This document shows positions 17,197-24,241 of a DNA stretch of 64,000 nucleotides, one piece after another (within the stretch, counting starts at the first letter, position 1; each line of letters starts with the position of its first letter). This stretch comes from Solobacterium sp. GTDB taxonomy: Bacteria > Bacillota_I > Bacilli_A > Erysipelotrichales > Erysipelotrichaceae. Under the pieces are notes generated by a model. That model saw only the letters and a program-made list of their open reading frames with translations, had not been told where the DNA came from and searched no databases. Position numbers and translations under genes: made by a program. The DNA lies in NCBI GenBank assembly GCA_022486705.1, contig JAKVKC010000011.1, forward strand, positions 1-64,000, read 5' to 3'.

Positions 17197-17790
17197 ATGA
17201 ATCAGCATAGTTCTGTATTAAAGCTCTGCACAACAGCGCTCTTCGCTGCCTTAGCATATATTGCGTTTACTTTCTTAAAGATCAGCATTCCTACCCCAGC
17301 TGGCTATACGGCATTTCACTTAGGCAATACTTTCTGCATCCTGGCCGCCCTGCTGCTGGGCGGGGTCCCGGGCGGCATTGCCGGTGCCATCGGCATGGGC
17401 ATTGGCGACATCCTGGATCCTTTCTATATTACCGTTGCACCTAAGACAATCATTCTGAAGCTTGGCATCGGGATCATTACCGGACTGGTGGCCCATAAGT
17501 GCTTCCATATCAATCAGCTGGAAGGGAAGAAACTGACCAAGGCTGTCATCCTTTCCACATCTGCAGGCATGGTCTTCAACTGCATTGCAGAGCCTCTGTT
17601 CGGCTACTTCTATACAGCCTATATTCTCGGTGCACAGCAGAAGGCGGCTGCCGCCCTGGCCGCATGGAATGCTGTCACGACCCTGACAAATGCCATTCTG
17701 GCAGTGATCATCAGCACACTTCTTTATCTCGCTATCCGTCCTCGCCTGAAGAATAACGGCACGCTCCAGAAGCTGAGTCCAAAAGAATAA
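17197..17790 (+). CDS. ECF transporter substrate-binding (S) component
   Basis: A 197-residue membrane protein with about six hydrophobic spans and the S-component pattern: LCTTALFAALAYIAFTF at the N-terminus, FHLGNTFCILAALLLG, GGIAGAIGMGIGDILDPF. This matches the PF07155-type family, which captures vitamins or related small molecules and docks on a shared energy-coupling module (EcfA, EcfA', EcfT) encoded elsewhere. The substrate cannot be told; no riboswitch was recognised in the 87 bases upstream. AAAGAGAGGT precedes the start. Confidence 0.85.
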   Translation: MNQHSSVLKLCTTALFAALAYIAFTFLKISIPTPAGYTAFHLGNTFCILAALLLGGVPGGIAGAIGMGIGDILDPFYITVAPKTIILKLGIGIITGLVAHKCFHINQLEGKKLTKAVILSTSAGMVFNCIAEPLFGYFYTAYILGAQQKAAAALAAWNAVTTLTNAILAVIISTLLYLAIRPRLKNNGTLQKLSPKE

Positions 17791-17806
17791 ATATACAAAT
17801 ACTTAG

Positions 17807-17831
17807 TTGAAATATGCAATATACATTTCAA
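17807..17831. repeat. Inverted repeat TTGAAAT...ATTTCAA upstream of the RHH-like gene
   Basis: TTGAAAT (17807-17813) and ATTTCAA (17825-17831) form a symmetric pair with an 11-base centre, about 60 bases before the start of the gene at 17893 and close to a likely -10 (TTATACT near 17841). It could be an operator for that small protein. Confidence 0.4.
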
Positions 17832-17892
17832 TAAAATAGGTTATACTTTTCTCATATTCATCATGTATGCATGAATGTATAAGGAGAACAGT

Positions 17893-18195
17893 ATGGTCAA
17901 AAAGAAAAATGAAGCAGCTGCTAAGAAAGCAGGAAGAAAGAACACTACCGGAGTGACATTTCCAAACTCAAGCCGTGCATATAAATCATTGAATCACCAG
18001 GAAAAGAAAAAGTTCCTGACCTATCAGAAAGAATATGTCAAGAATCACTACCGTACCTATCTGATCCGGATGAATGCAGAAGAAGATGCAGATATCATTG
18101 CCTGGCTGGAAGGCCATGACAATATGAGCGACTGCATCCGTGAATGCGTAGCAGCCGCAAGGAACCGTGAGCTCAAGAAATCAGCTAAAAAATGA
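17893..18195 (+). CDS. Small basic ribbon-helix-helix-like protein
   Basis: A 100-residue, very basic protein (KKKNEAAAKKAGRKN at the start, KKSAKK at the end). The core YLIRMNAEEDADIIAWLEGHDNMSDCIRECV has the strand-helix-turn-helix pattern of ribbon-helix-helix DNA-binding proteins common in plasmids, phages and conjugative elements. I chose 17893 over an in-frame ATG at 17875 because AAGGAGAA lies at the right distance. The gene stands alone between an ECF S component and a serine hydrolase; it may be a leftover of a mobile element or a standalone regulator. Confidence 0.7.
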   Translation: MVKKKNEAAAKKAGRKNTTGVTFPNSSRAYKSLNHQEKKKFLTYQKEYVKNHYRTYLIRMNAEEDADIIAWLEGHDNMSDCIRECVAAARNRELKKSAKK

Positions 18196-18198
18196 TAC

Positions 18199-18229
18199 TT
18201 TTCGGTTGAGCGGTTTACACTGCCGAAAA
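18199..18229 (+). repeat. Inverted repeat TTTTCGG...CCGAAAA after the RHH-like gene
   Basis: TTTTCGG (18199-18205) and CCGAAAA (18223-18229) flank a 17-base loop just past the stop codon. It lacks a T run and lies before the true terminator, so it may stabilise the transcript end or be a protein-binding site. Confidence 0.35.
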
Positions 18230-18248
18230 CAAAGGATATTTAAAGCAG

Positions 18249-18272
18249 GCCTTTCTTCGGAAAGGCTTTTTT
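18249..18272 (+). terminator. Terminator downstream of the RHH-like gene
   Basis: Perfect stem GCCTTTC (18249-18255) / GAAAGGC (18260-18266) with a stable TTCG tetraloop and six T at 18267-18272. Confidence 0.9.
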
Positions 18273-18321
18273 CACGCAAATATCGTTTGAATTATCATGT
18301 GATTATTGATAGTGTATTCAG

Positions 18322-19365
18322 ATGAAACACATTCGTCTGACAAAGATTGGGAAGATCATTTTTCTCTGCATCGCATTGGGGACTGCGGGTGCATTGGGGT
18401 ATTTTCTTCTGCCGATCCATTCTTCTTCAAAAGAAACAGAGCCTTCCCCTTCTCCATCTGCTTCACCTTCCTATATTCCTTCTCCCACGGTATCTGCTTC
18501 GCCCACGCCGTCAGCTGCTTCCAAGCAGAAGATCACGTCTGATCTGCAGACAAAGATCACAGCCTATCTCAGTGAAAATGATATCGATACAGAAAATGTC
18601 GGGATCTATGTCCATGACTTTACAACAGATGCGGAATATTCACTGAACGCAGATACCTATTTCATTGCGGCCAGTACATATAAGCTTCCCCTGGCTCTGT
18701 ATTATTATGAAAAGATCAATGCCGGAGAATACTCTCTGGATGATACGGTGACCTTTGTTTCCTATGGCAGCAGCGATGAGGAAGAAGAGTCCGGTATCCA
18801 TGCATGGAAAACAGATGCCACTGCTTCGCCAGTACCTTCCGCAGAACCTTCCGCGGAACCTTCTGCTTCTCCTGAACCGAGTGAAGAACCTTCTGACTCG
18901 CCAACTCCTGAGCCTGTTGTCTACAGTGAAACGGTCGGCGACCTGCTTCACTCTATGATCCTGTATTCTGACAATACGGCAGCTGAAGGTCTCTATGAAC
19001 ATATGGGAGGCTGGGAAACATTCAAGATTGAAACATCAAAATACAGTGATGGCACCTATTCGGACGATAATACATTTACCCCATCCTATATGAATGATGT
19101 GCTGCAGTATGTCTATCGCCATAAAGATACATTGAAAACACTGCTGAATGATATGCTTGCCTCACAGCCGGATGATTATCTGAACCAGAATATCGGCGAT
19201 ATCATGGAACAGAAGTACGGCGACTTCGGCGGCGCCCTGAATGCTGTCGGTCTCTCCTCGCAGGGAAGGCCTTACAGCATTGCGGTATACACCTATGGCT
19301 GCGATAACGGCACCCAGATCATCGGCGATATCAATGAGATCTGCTATACCTATCTGAATCAATAA
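18322..19365 (+). CDS. Membrane-anchored serine hydrolase of the class A beta-lactamase fold
   Basis: A 347-residue protein with an N-terminal membrane anchor (about 10-30) and a low-complexity linker of Pro/Ser/Ala. The catalytic SxxK is STYK in IAASTYKLPLAL and the second motif is SDN in LYSDNTAAEGL. The third box reads KYG in QKYGDFGG rather than KTG. A Pro/Ser/Glu-rich insert (SPVPSAEPSAEPSASPEPS) interrupts the domain between the first two motifs, near residues 175-195. Likely a penicillin-binding-like or wall-modifying enzyme; true beta-lactamase activity is doubtful. No clear ribosome site precedes ATG. It overlaps the convergent gene by 7 bases. Confidence 0.82.
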   Translation: MKHIRLTKIGKIIFLCIALGTAGALGYFLLPIHSSSKETEPSPSPSASPSYIPSPTVSASPTPSAASKQKITSDLQTKITAYLSENDIDTENVGIYVHDFTTDAEYSLNADTYFIAASTYKLPLALYYYEKINAGEYSLDDTVTFVSYGSSDEEEESGIHAWKTDATASPVPSAEPSAEPSASPEPSEEPSDSPTPEPVVYSETVGDLLHSMILYSDNTAAEGLYEHMGGWETFKIETSKYSDGTYSDDNTFTPSYMNDVLQYVYRHKDTLKTLLNDMLASQPDDYLNQNIGDIMEQKYGDFGGALNAVGLSSQGRPYSIAVYTYGCDNGTQIIGDINEICYTYLNQ

Positions 19366-19868
19366 TCGTATGTGCCTGTTTCTAACAGTTCGCCATCAGA
19401 ATCATAGATCCAATACGTTTTGTTTCTGATTGCTTTTAAAGACTGCTTTCCTCTGAACAGTGCATTTTCGTATGCATAATAGTCCATGCTAAGATCTAAG
19501 AATGAAGTATCACGGGCAACCATTTTCGTGCCATTTTCAATCACCACATCCTCTGCATGACATGCAAGGGCACTGTACAATACGCCCAGCGCCAAGGATA
19601 GCAGAACGCCAGCACCATAAAGAATGCTCAGAATGATCTTTGCAATATGCAAATACCGATCGTGCTTTGCAGCAATCCAAGAGACAGCTTTACGGATGAT
19701 ATAACCGGCCAGCAGCAGAACAGATACTATAAAGAACCAAAACAGGATGCCGGCAGGGAGATCTCTTAAAACTAGATTCATTGATTTTTCAATGATCATC
19801 AGAACAATCTTGATCAGCAAACAGATACTGATGGGGATCAGGCCCCAGAATTTTTTGATCACTTTCAT
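19359..19868 (-). CDS. Small membrane protein of unknown function
   Basis: A 169-residue protein with three hydrophobic spans (about 5-25, 38-58, 72-98) and a soluble C-terminal part containing VVIENGTKMVARDTSFLDL and IYDSDGELLETGTYDY, probably outside. The start at 19868 (MKVIKKFW) has GGAAGAAG at a fitting distance; an upstream in-frame ATG at 19916 lacks a site. Its start lies inside a 53-codon ORF in another frame (19789-19950) that has a better ribosome site. Family not recognised. Confidence 0.6.
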   Translation of the reverse strand: MKVIKKFWGLIPISICLLIKIVLMIIEKSMNLVLRDLPAGILFWFFIVSVLLLAGYIIRKAVSWIAAKHDRYLHIAKIILSILYGAGVLLSLALGVLYSALACHAEDVVIENGTKMVARDTSFLDLSMDYYAYENALFRGKQSLKAIRNKTYWIYDSDGELLETGTYDY

Positions 19869-19950
19869 TGCCGGCTTCTTCCATGAGCTTATATAAACTA
19901 TCTTGCGGCAGATCAATCTTATACCATATCAACCATGACGATGTTTCCAT
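19789..19950 (-). CDS. Possible 53-residue upstream ORF overlapping the small membrane protein
   Basis: Starts METSSWLIWYKIDLPQDS with GAGAGGAA placed well upstream, and ends in DCSDDH after overlapping the 169-residue gene by 80 bases in a different frame. Either a short leader gene whose translation couples to the next, or the true N-terminus of the membrane protein separated by a frameshift near 19868-19790. No family resemblance seen. Confidence 0.35.
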   Translation of the reverse strand: METSSWLIWYKIDLPQDSLYKLMEEAGNESDQKILGPDPHQYLFADQDCSDDH

Positions 19951-20024
19951 AATAAAATTCCTCTCAGCCGCTCCCGTGTCTTTCACCGGCCGGCTTCAGA
20001 GGAATCCTATCAATCTGCGCATCT

Positions 20025-20687
20025 TTACTTGCTGATCTTTAACAGCTTGTTGATATCTGCACTGTGTCCTAAGACCAGCAGCTTTTCGCTCTCTGCCAAG
20101 GTATAATCCGCACCAGGCGTTGAAGTCATCGCTGTACCATGCTTGATGGCAATGACATTGATATTGTACTTATGACGGACGCCGATCTCGCCGATCGTTT
20201 TTCCGATCCATTCCTTTGGAATCTCCAATTCATAGATAGCAAAGTCATCGCCCAGCTGAATATAGTCGGAGATCGATTCAGAAGAACAGCGGATAGCCGT
20301 CCAGTTGCCGATGATCTTTTCCGGATAGACAACTTCATCTGCACCGTTCCTCAGCAGGAATTTTTCCTGGGTATCTCTGGCTGCTCTGGAAATGACCTTC
20401 TTCGCACCAAGTTCCTTCAGATATGCAGTGACTTCCAAAGAAGCTAAGAAATCATCGCCGATGGCTACGATGCAGTCGTCAAAGTTCGTAACGCCCAGCG
20501 ATCTCAGATACTCTTTATCTGTTGCGTCTCCTACTTCACTGTTCGTGACATAAGGAACGACACTGGCTACTTTATCTTCGTCCTTGTCGACCGCCATGAC
20601 CTGCATGTCCAATTCATTCATTTTTCTGGCAATGTGCCTGCCAAATCTGCCTAAACCAATCAACAGTATTGTTTTCATTTTCCTCAC
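20025..20687 (-). CDS. ktrA: KtrA-type regulatory subunit of a potassium uptake system (RCK)
   Basis: A 220-residue cytosolic protein: an RCK_N Rossmann domain with GLGRFGRHIA near residues 12-21 and acidic end-of-strand Asp (VMAVDKDEDKV), then an RCK_C domain from about 140. It binds ATP/ADP (and often c-di-AMP at the C-domain) and gates the KtrB channel. The start overlaps the ktrB stop by 4 bases, so the two are translated together. A full-length match to Bacillus KtrA/KtrC. No c-di-AMP riboswitch was recognised upstream of the operon. Confidence 0.95.
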   Translation of the reverse strand: MRKMKTILLIGLGRFGRHIARKMNELDMQVMAVDKDEDKVASVVPYVTNSEVGDATDKEYLRSLGVTNFDDCIVAIGDDFLASLEVTAYLKELGAKKVISRAARDTQEKFLLRNGADEVVYPEKIIGNWTAIRCSSESISDYIQLGDDFAIYELEIPKEWIGKTIGEIGVRHKYNINVIAIKHGTAMTSTPGADYTLAESEKLLVLGHSADINKLLKISK

Positions 20688-22015
20688 CCTATCATTACAT
20701 TCTCTTCAATATATCTTCCCTTGCGCTCTGAAGCATGCGGGAATACTGCATAGATCAATGTCAGTCCGCCGACACGTCCTGTATACATCAGGATGATCAG
20801 GACGCGCAGAGAAGCTGCGCTTAGATGCGACGTGATGCCCTGCGTCAGACCGACTGTGCCGATGGCACTGGATGTTTCATAGAAACAGGTCAGCAGGTCA
20901 ATGCCGTCAAAGCAATTCAGCAGACAGCCGCCGACAATGCAAAGTGTAACATACATCATGAATACCGTGCTGGCATTCCGTACTGTCTGACTTGAGATCG
21001 TACGGTTGAAGCACTCTGCTTTATTGGAATGGTGGAAGATGGCAAATGAGCTGACCATCATGACCATAAAGGTTGTGACTTTCATACCGCCGGCAGTAGA
21101 ACCTGGTGCGCCGCCGATCAGCATCAATACGATCTGGATGAACTTCCCGGTATCGCTCAGCTTCGTCAGATCTACGGAGTTGAAGCCAGCCGTTCTTGGT
21201 GAAACAGCCTGGAAGAAGGAAGCTAAGACCCTGGAAAGCATCGGCATATCGCTGAATTCAAAAAAGAAGAAATACAGCGTTGGCAGCAGGATCAGGAACG
21301 CTGTCGCAAACAGGATCATCTTTGACTGCACGGAATACTTGTGGAAATGGAAATGATTTACCGCAATATCATGCCATGTCATGAAGGATAGACCGCCGAC
21401 AATGATCAGCAGCATGATCGTGATCGAAATGATCGGATTGCCGACATACGATGTGACCGATGAGAATGGCTCAACAACGCCCATCAGATCAAAGCCTGCA
21501 TTGCAGAAAGCAGAGATGCTGTGGAAGATGCTGTACCAGATCCCCTGGATCCAGCCAAACTGCGGTATGAAGACAAAGGACATCACGAAGGCACCGATTG
21601 CTTCAATAATGAAGGTCGTGCGGAAGATGAACTTTGCCAGCTTGATAATGCCGCCAAGATGCGGTGCACTGATCGAATCTGCTAAGGTACTCCGCTGCAT
21701 CAGGCCGATCTTTCGGCCAGACAGGATAATGATCGCATTGGCTACCATGACAATGCCTAAGCCGCCGATCTGGATCAGGACGATAATGACGACCTGTCCG
21801 AAGAAGGACCAATAGGTCGCAGTATCCTGAACGACCAAGCCGGTCACACATGTCGCGCTCGTTGCCGTGAACAGTGCCTGCAGGAACGATGTCCTGACAC
21901 CGTCGATGGTCGAGATCGGCAAGGTCAGCAGAACAGCCCCGGTCAGGATCAATAACGCAAAGCCATAAATAATGACCTGCGTAGAAGATATTTTTTTTGT
22001 TGAAAATAATTGCAT
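20684..22015 (-). CDS. ktrB: KtrB/TrkH-family potassium translocating subunit
   Basis: A 443-residue integral membrane protein with four pore-loop repeats; filter-like segments TSATCVTGL, NAGFDLMG, PRTAGFNSVD and SSAIGTVGLTQG are visible. It forms the K+ (Na+-coupled) pore controlled by KtrA. The start at 22015 (MQLFSTKK) is preferred to the in-frame ATG at 22051 because AAGGGGA sits just ahead of it. First gene of ktrB-ktrA. Confidence 0.95.
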   Translation of the reverse strand: MQLFSTKKISSTQVIIYGFALLILTGAVLLTLPISTIDGVRTSFLQALFTATSATCVTGLVVQDTATYWSFFGQVVIIVLIQIGGLGIVMVANAIIILSGRKIGLMQRSTLADSISAPHLGGIIKLAKFIFRTTFIIEAIGAFVMSFVFIPQFGWIQGIWYSIFHSISAFCNAGFDLMGVVEPFSSVTSYVGNPIISITIMLLIIVGGLSFMTWHDIAVNHFHFHKYSVQSKMILFATAFLILLPTLYFFFFEFSDMPMLSRVLASFFQAVSPRTAGFNSVDLTKLSDTGKFIQIVLMLIGGAPGSTAGGMKVTTFMVMMVSSFAIFHHSNKAECFNRTISSQTVRNASTVFMMYVTLCIVGGCLLNCFDGIDLLTCFYETSSAIGTVGLTQGITSHLSAASLRVLIILMYTGRVGGLTLIYAVFPHASERKGRYIEENVMIG

Positions 22016-22107
22016 TTCATTCCCCTTCAGCTCTGGTGAAACTGCCGCCAAGGCATGCTGAGATATGATAGCACCAAATATTGAAAATTGAAAGCCGGAT
22101 AAAAATT

Positions 22108-22138
22108 AAAAAAATCCTTTAAAATAAAGGACTTTTTA
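22108..22138. terminator. Terminator downstream of the Cys-rich small gene
   Basis: TCCTTTA (22115-22121) pairs with TAAAGGA (22126-22132); on the minus strand it is followed by TTTTTTAATTTTT and on the plus strand by a five-T run. It ends the 22178-22405 transcript and isolates ktrBA from it. Confidence 0.75.
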
Positions 22139-22177
22139 TTCTTTCTGTCTGCTGTATCAAAGACCCTTGAAACCGCT

Positions 22178-22405
22178 TTATTTATGCTCTGCCTGCAGCC
22201 ATTTTTCAATTCTTTCAGCCGAAGTCCAAGGGCAATCCACTTCGCCCTTTGCATTGAAATGCGTACAGAATCCTTTTTCATCCGCAAACGGGCATACCCC
22301 GCGGCAGAAAAATTCCGTCTGTACCTTATTCTGAAAGATCCACTGATTCAATAATTCTGCTAAATCCTTTTCTGATAGTTTTGCCAAGTATTCTTTATTT
22401 GTCAT
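22178..22405 (-). CDS. Small Cys-rich protein, putative metal-binding
   Basis: A 75-residue protein with four Cys in the central 30 residues (CRGVCPF, GFCTHF, VDCPW) which could hold a zinc ion or an Fe-S centre. The N-terminus MTNKEYLAKLSEKDLAELL is helical. The start at 22405 has GGGGGA ahead; an earlier ATG at 22438 does not. Similar small proteins occur in gut Bacillota and their phages, function unknown. Confidence 0.65.
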   Translation of the reverse strand: MTNKEYLAKLSEKDLAELLNQWIFQNKVQTEFFCRGVCPFADEKGFCTHFNAKGEVDCPWTSAERIEKWLQAEHK

Positions 22406-22502
22406 CGCGTCCCCCATCTCCAATATTACCGTATTCAATAATATATTCCATTTAAGCTGTACTTATTATATGACAAACCTATCATAAAATGCTACAAATC
22501 AT

Positions 22503-22748
22503 TTATGGTTGTGTTGATTCTATGAACCAGCGGTCTTTTTCAAAGAATAAATACCGGTACTGGCCATGGATCTTTACTTCATAGCGGATCCCGCATCCGC
22601 CGACCTGCGAAGCTCTTTTCTCAGGACGGCCGACCTTATCGATCTCATACTTCCGGCCATCATCCCATACTAAGCGCAGAGGGATCATTGTACGATCCTT
22701 CTGCATCCGCACCTCCACATCCACATAGCGCTTATACAGTTCGCTCAT
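22503..22748 (-). CDS. Small protein translationally coupled to the Y-family polymerase
   Basis: An 81-residue strand-rich protein (DVEVRMQKDRTMIPLRLVWDDG, IRYEVKIHGQYRYLFFEKDRWFIE). Its start overlaps the polymerase stop by four bases, so it is made together with it. The layout recalls DUF6504-type proteins that accompany translesion polymerases in other phyla, but no family is certain. Likely an accessory or regulatory partner in translesion synthesis. Confidence 0.65.
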   Translation of the reverse strand: MSELYKRYVDVEVRMQKDRTMIPLRLVWDDGRKYEIDKVGRPEKRASQVGGCGIRYEVKIHGQYRYLFFEKDRWFIESTQP

Positions 22749-24010
22749 ACCGTCATCTTACGCCCTTGGAAGTAGCCGGTCGGATGGATCGTATGATCTT
22801 CTTTTACATTGAATTCGCTCAGCGGACGATCCACTAAAGTACAGGCTCGCCGTACCGCATAGAACCCATATCTGTCTCTGATCTCATCTATGGCAATATC
22901 TGCCCGGCGTGCTTTTTCTCTTTTATTTTCATCAATGAACAGATCCAGCTGCCGTGCTCTTCCCATTTCATTCAGATGGCTGATGGAAACACCGACAGCC
23001 CGCAATGGCATCTGAAAATCATAGGAAGAAGTGACAAGGTCCATGACTGCCTGAAAGATCTCGGTACTGAGATTGGTCGGCTGCCGCAGTTTCTTTTCAC
23101 ATCCATACCAATCCAAGCCTGCCGAGCGCAGTGAAACACTGACTGTCTGTCCTTCCAATCCCTGCTGGCGCAGACGGGAAGCGACTGCTTCACAGAGCAC
23201 ATAGTATACCGGCCGCAGTTCCTGCAGAGAGGTCGCATCATGGATCATCGTCATGGAATTTCCGACAGATTTCGGCAACGAGACAGCACCTGTTTCCGCC
23301 ACCGGACTTGGATCTTCTCCCCAGGCAAAGGCATGGATCATCGTTCCGGCTGCGCCCATCGCATCCTGCAGATGATGCACTGGATAGTGCGCTAAATCTC
23401 CGATCGTGCGGATCGCCCGCCGATGCAGTTTCTCATACGTAGCCGGCCCGACATACAGCAGATCCTGCACTGGCAGCGGCCATACCGCCGTCTGATAATT
23501 CTCGCGGGTGATCACGCATGGACCATCCTGTTTCTTCTGGTCTGATCCCAGCTTGGCAAAGATCTTGTTCCATGAAACGCCAGCTGATACCTTCAGTCCT
23601 ACCTCTCTCTCAACTCTATTTACAATCTCGCGGCAGACTTTCTCCGGTTCACCGAAAAGTTTCTGTGAAGAAGTATAATCGATCCAAGCTTCATCCAGGC
23701 CAAAAGATTCCACCTGGTCGCTGTATTGGCGATAGATCTCTTTTACTTTCTCCGTATAATACATATATTCTTCATAATGCGGCGGAATGATCAATAGATC
23801 CGGATCTTTTTCATAGGCTTCCCGCAGCGATTCCCCTGTACGGATCCCTTTGGCCTTTGCCAGATCATTCTTCGTCAGAATAATGCCATGCCGTGTCTCC
23901 TCATGCCCGCCTACCGCCATGGAGACCTTTTGCAGAGCAGGATACATCATTTCCTCGATCTGCGCATAGCAGTGATTGATATCAATATGAAAAATGACCC
24001 GATCTTTCAT
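22745..24010 (-). CDS. Y-family DNA polymerase (DinB/UmuC-like)
   Basis: A 421-residue translesion polymerase. The first metal-binding Asp is in HIDINHCYAQIEEM and the catalytic Asp-Glu pair in ESFGLDEAWIDYTSS. Helix-hairpin-helix-like VGPATYEKLHRRAIRTIGDLA and a little-finger domain follow. The active-site wording differs from ordinary Pol IV (DMDAFFASVE, SIDEAYLD), which marks a Bacillota-specific branch. The protein ends in a short sequence after PTGYFQGRKMTV; a beta-clamp peptide is not clear, though QLDLF in ARQLDLFIDE fits the clamp-binding consensus. First gene of a two-gene unit. Confidence 0.92.
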   Translation of the reverse strand: MKDRVIFHIDINHCYAQIEEMMYPALQKVSMAVGGHEETRHGIILTKNDLAKAKGIRTGESLREAYEKDPDLLIIPPHYEEYMYYTEKVKEIYRQYSDQVESFGLDEAWIDYTSSQKLFGEPEKVCREIVNRVEREVGLKVSAGVSWNKIFAKLGSDQKKQDGPCVITRENYQTAVWPLPVQDLLYVGPATYEKLHRRAIRTIGDLAHYPVHHLQDAMGAAGTMIHAFAWGEDPSPVAETGAVSLPKSVGNSMTMIHDATSLQELRPVYYVLCEAVASRLRQQGLEGQTVSVSLRSAGLDWYGCEKKLRQPTNLSTEIFQAVMDLVTSSYDFQMPLRAVGVSISHLNEMGRARQLDLFIDENKREKARRADIAIDEIRDRYGFYAVRRACTLVDRPLSEFNVKEDHTIHPTGYFQGRKMTV

Positions 24011-24076
24011 ACAGCACCTCCTGTCTTCATCCTAGTTCATTTCTTTTCCAGTGCTGTACCCATTCCTGTACTGCGC

Positions 24077-24114
24077 AGAAAAAAACCTATGCATTCTGCG
24101 ACAGAACACATAGG
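24077..24114 (-). terminator. Terminator of the trehalose operon
   Basis: On the minus strand CCTATGTGTTCTG pairs with CAGAATGCATAGG around a TCG loop (24114-24086, two mismatches) and is followed by eight T. It lies about 130 bases past the hydrolase stop; the intervening 24115-24241 holds no other gene I can support. Confidence 0.8.
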
Positions 24115-24241
24115 CGTTGTTACAATTCAGCAGCGTATTCACATATGCCGCGGGATCATAATTCCTTTCCCCAGAAGGATCCTCCCCCGAGATATCTATA
24201 TTATAAAAGGTTATCTGCAGAGTGCTGATATGCATACCATA

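Noticed and set aside
19957-20005. Long-loop hairpin CCTCT-GCCG/CGGC-AGAGG after ktrA, a possible ktrBA terminator
   Set aside because: Stem is broken, loop is large and the T-rich tail is also the ribosome-site region of the next ORF; too weak to call.
22016-22177. Possible riboswitch upstream of ktrB
   Set aside because: No ydaO/c-di-AMP core motifs; only a terminator hairpin of the upstream gene is visible.
24032-24235. 67-codon ORF between the polymerase and the trehalose operon
   Set aside because: It spans the terminator hairpin of the trehalose operon and has no supporting ribosome site.
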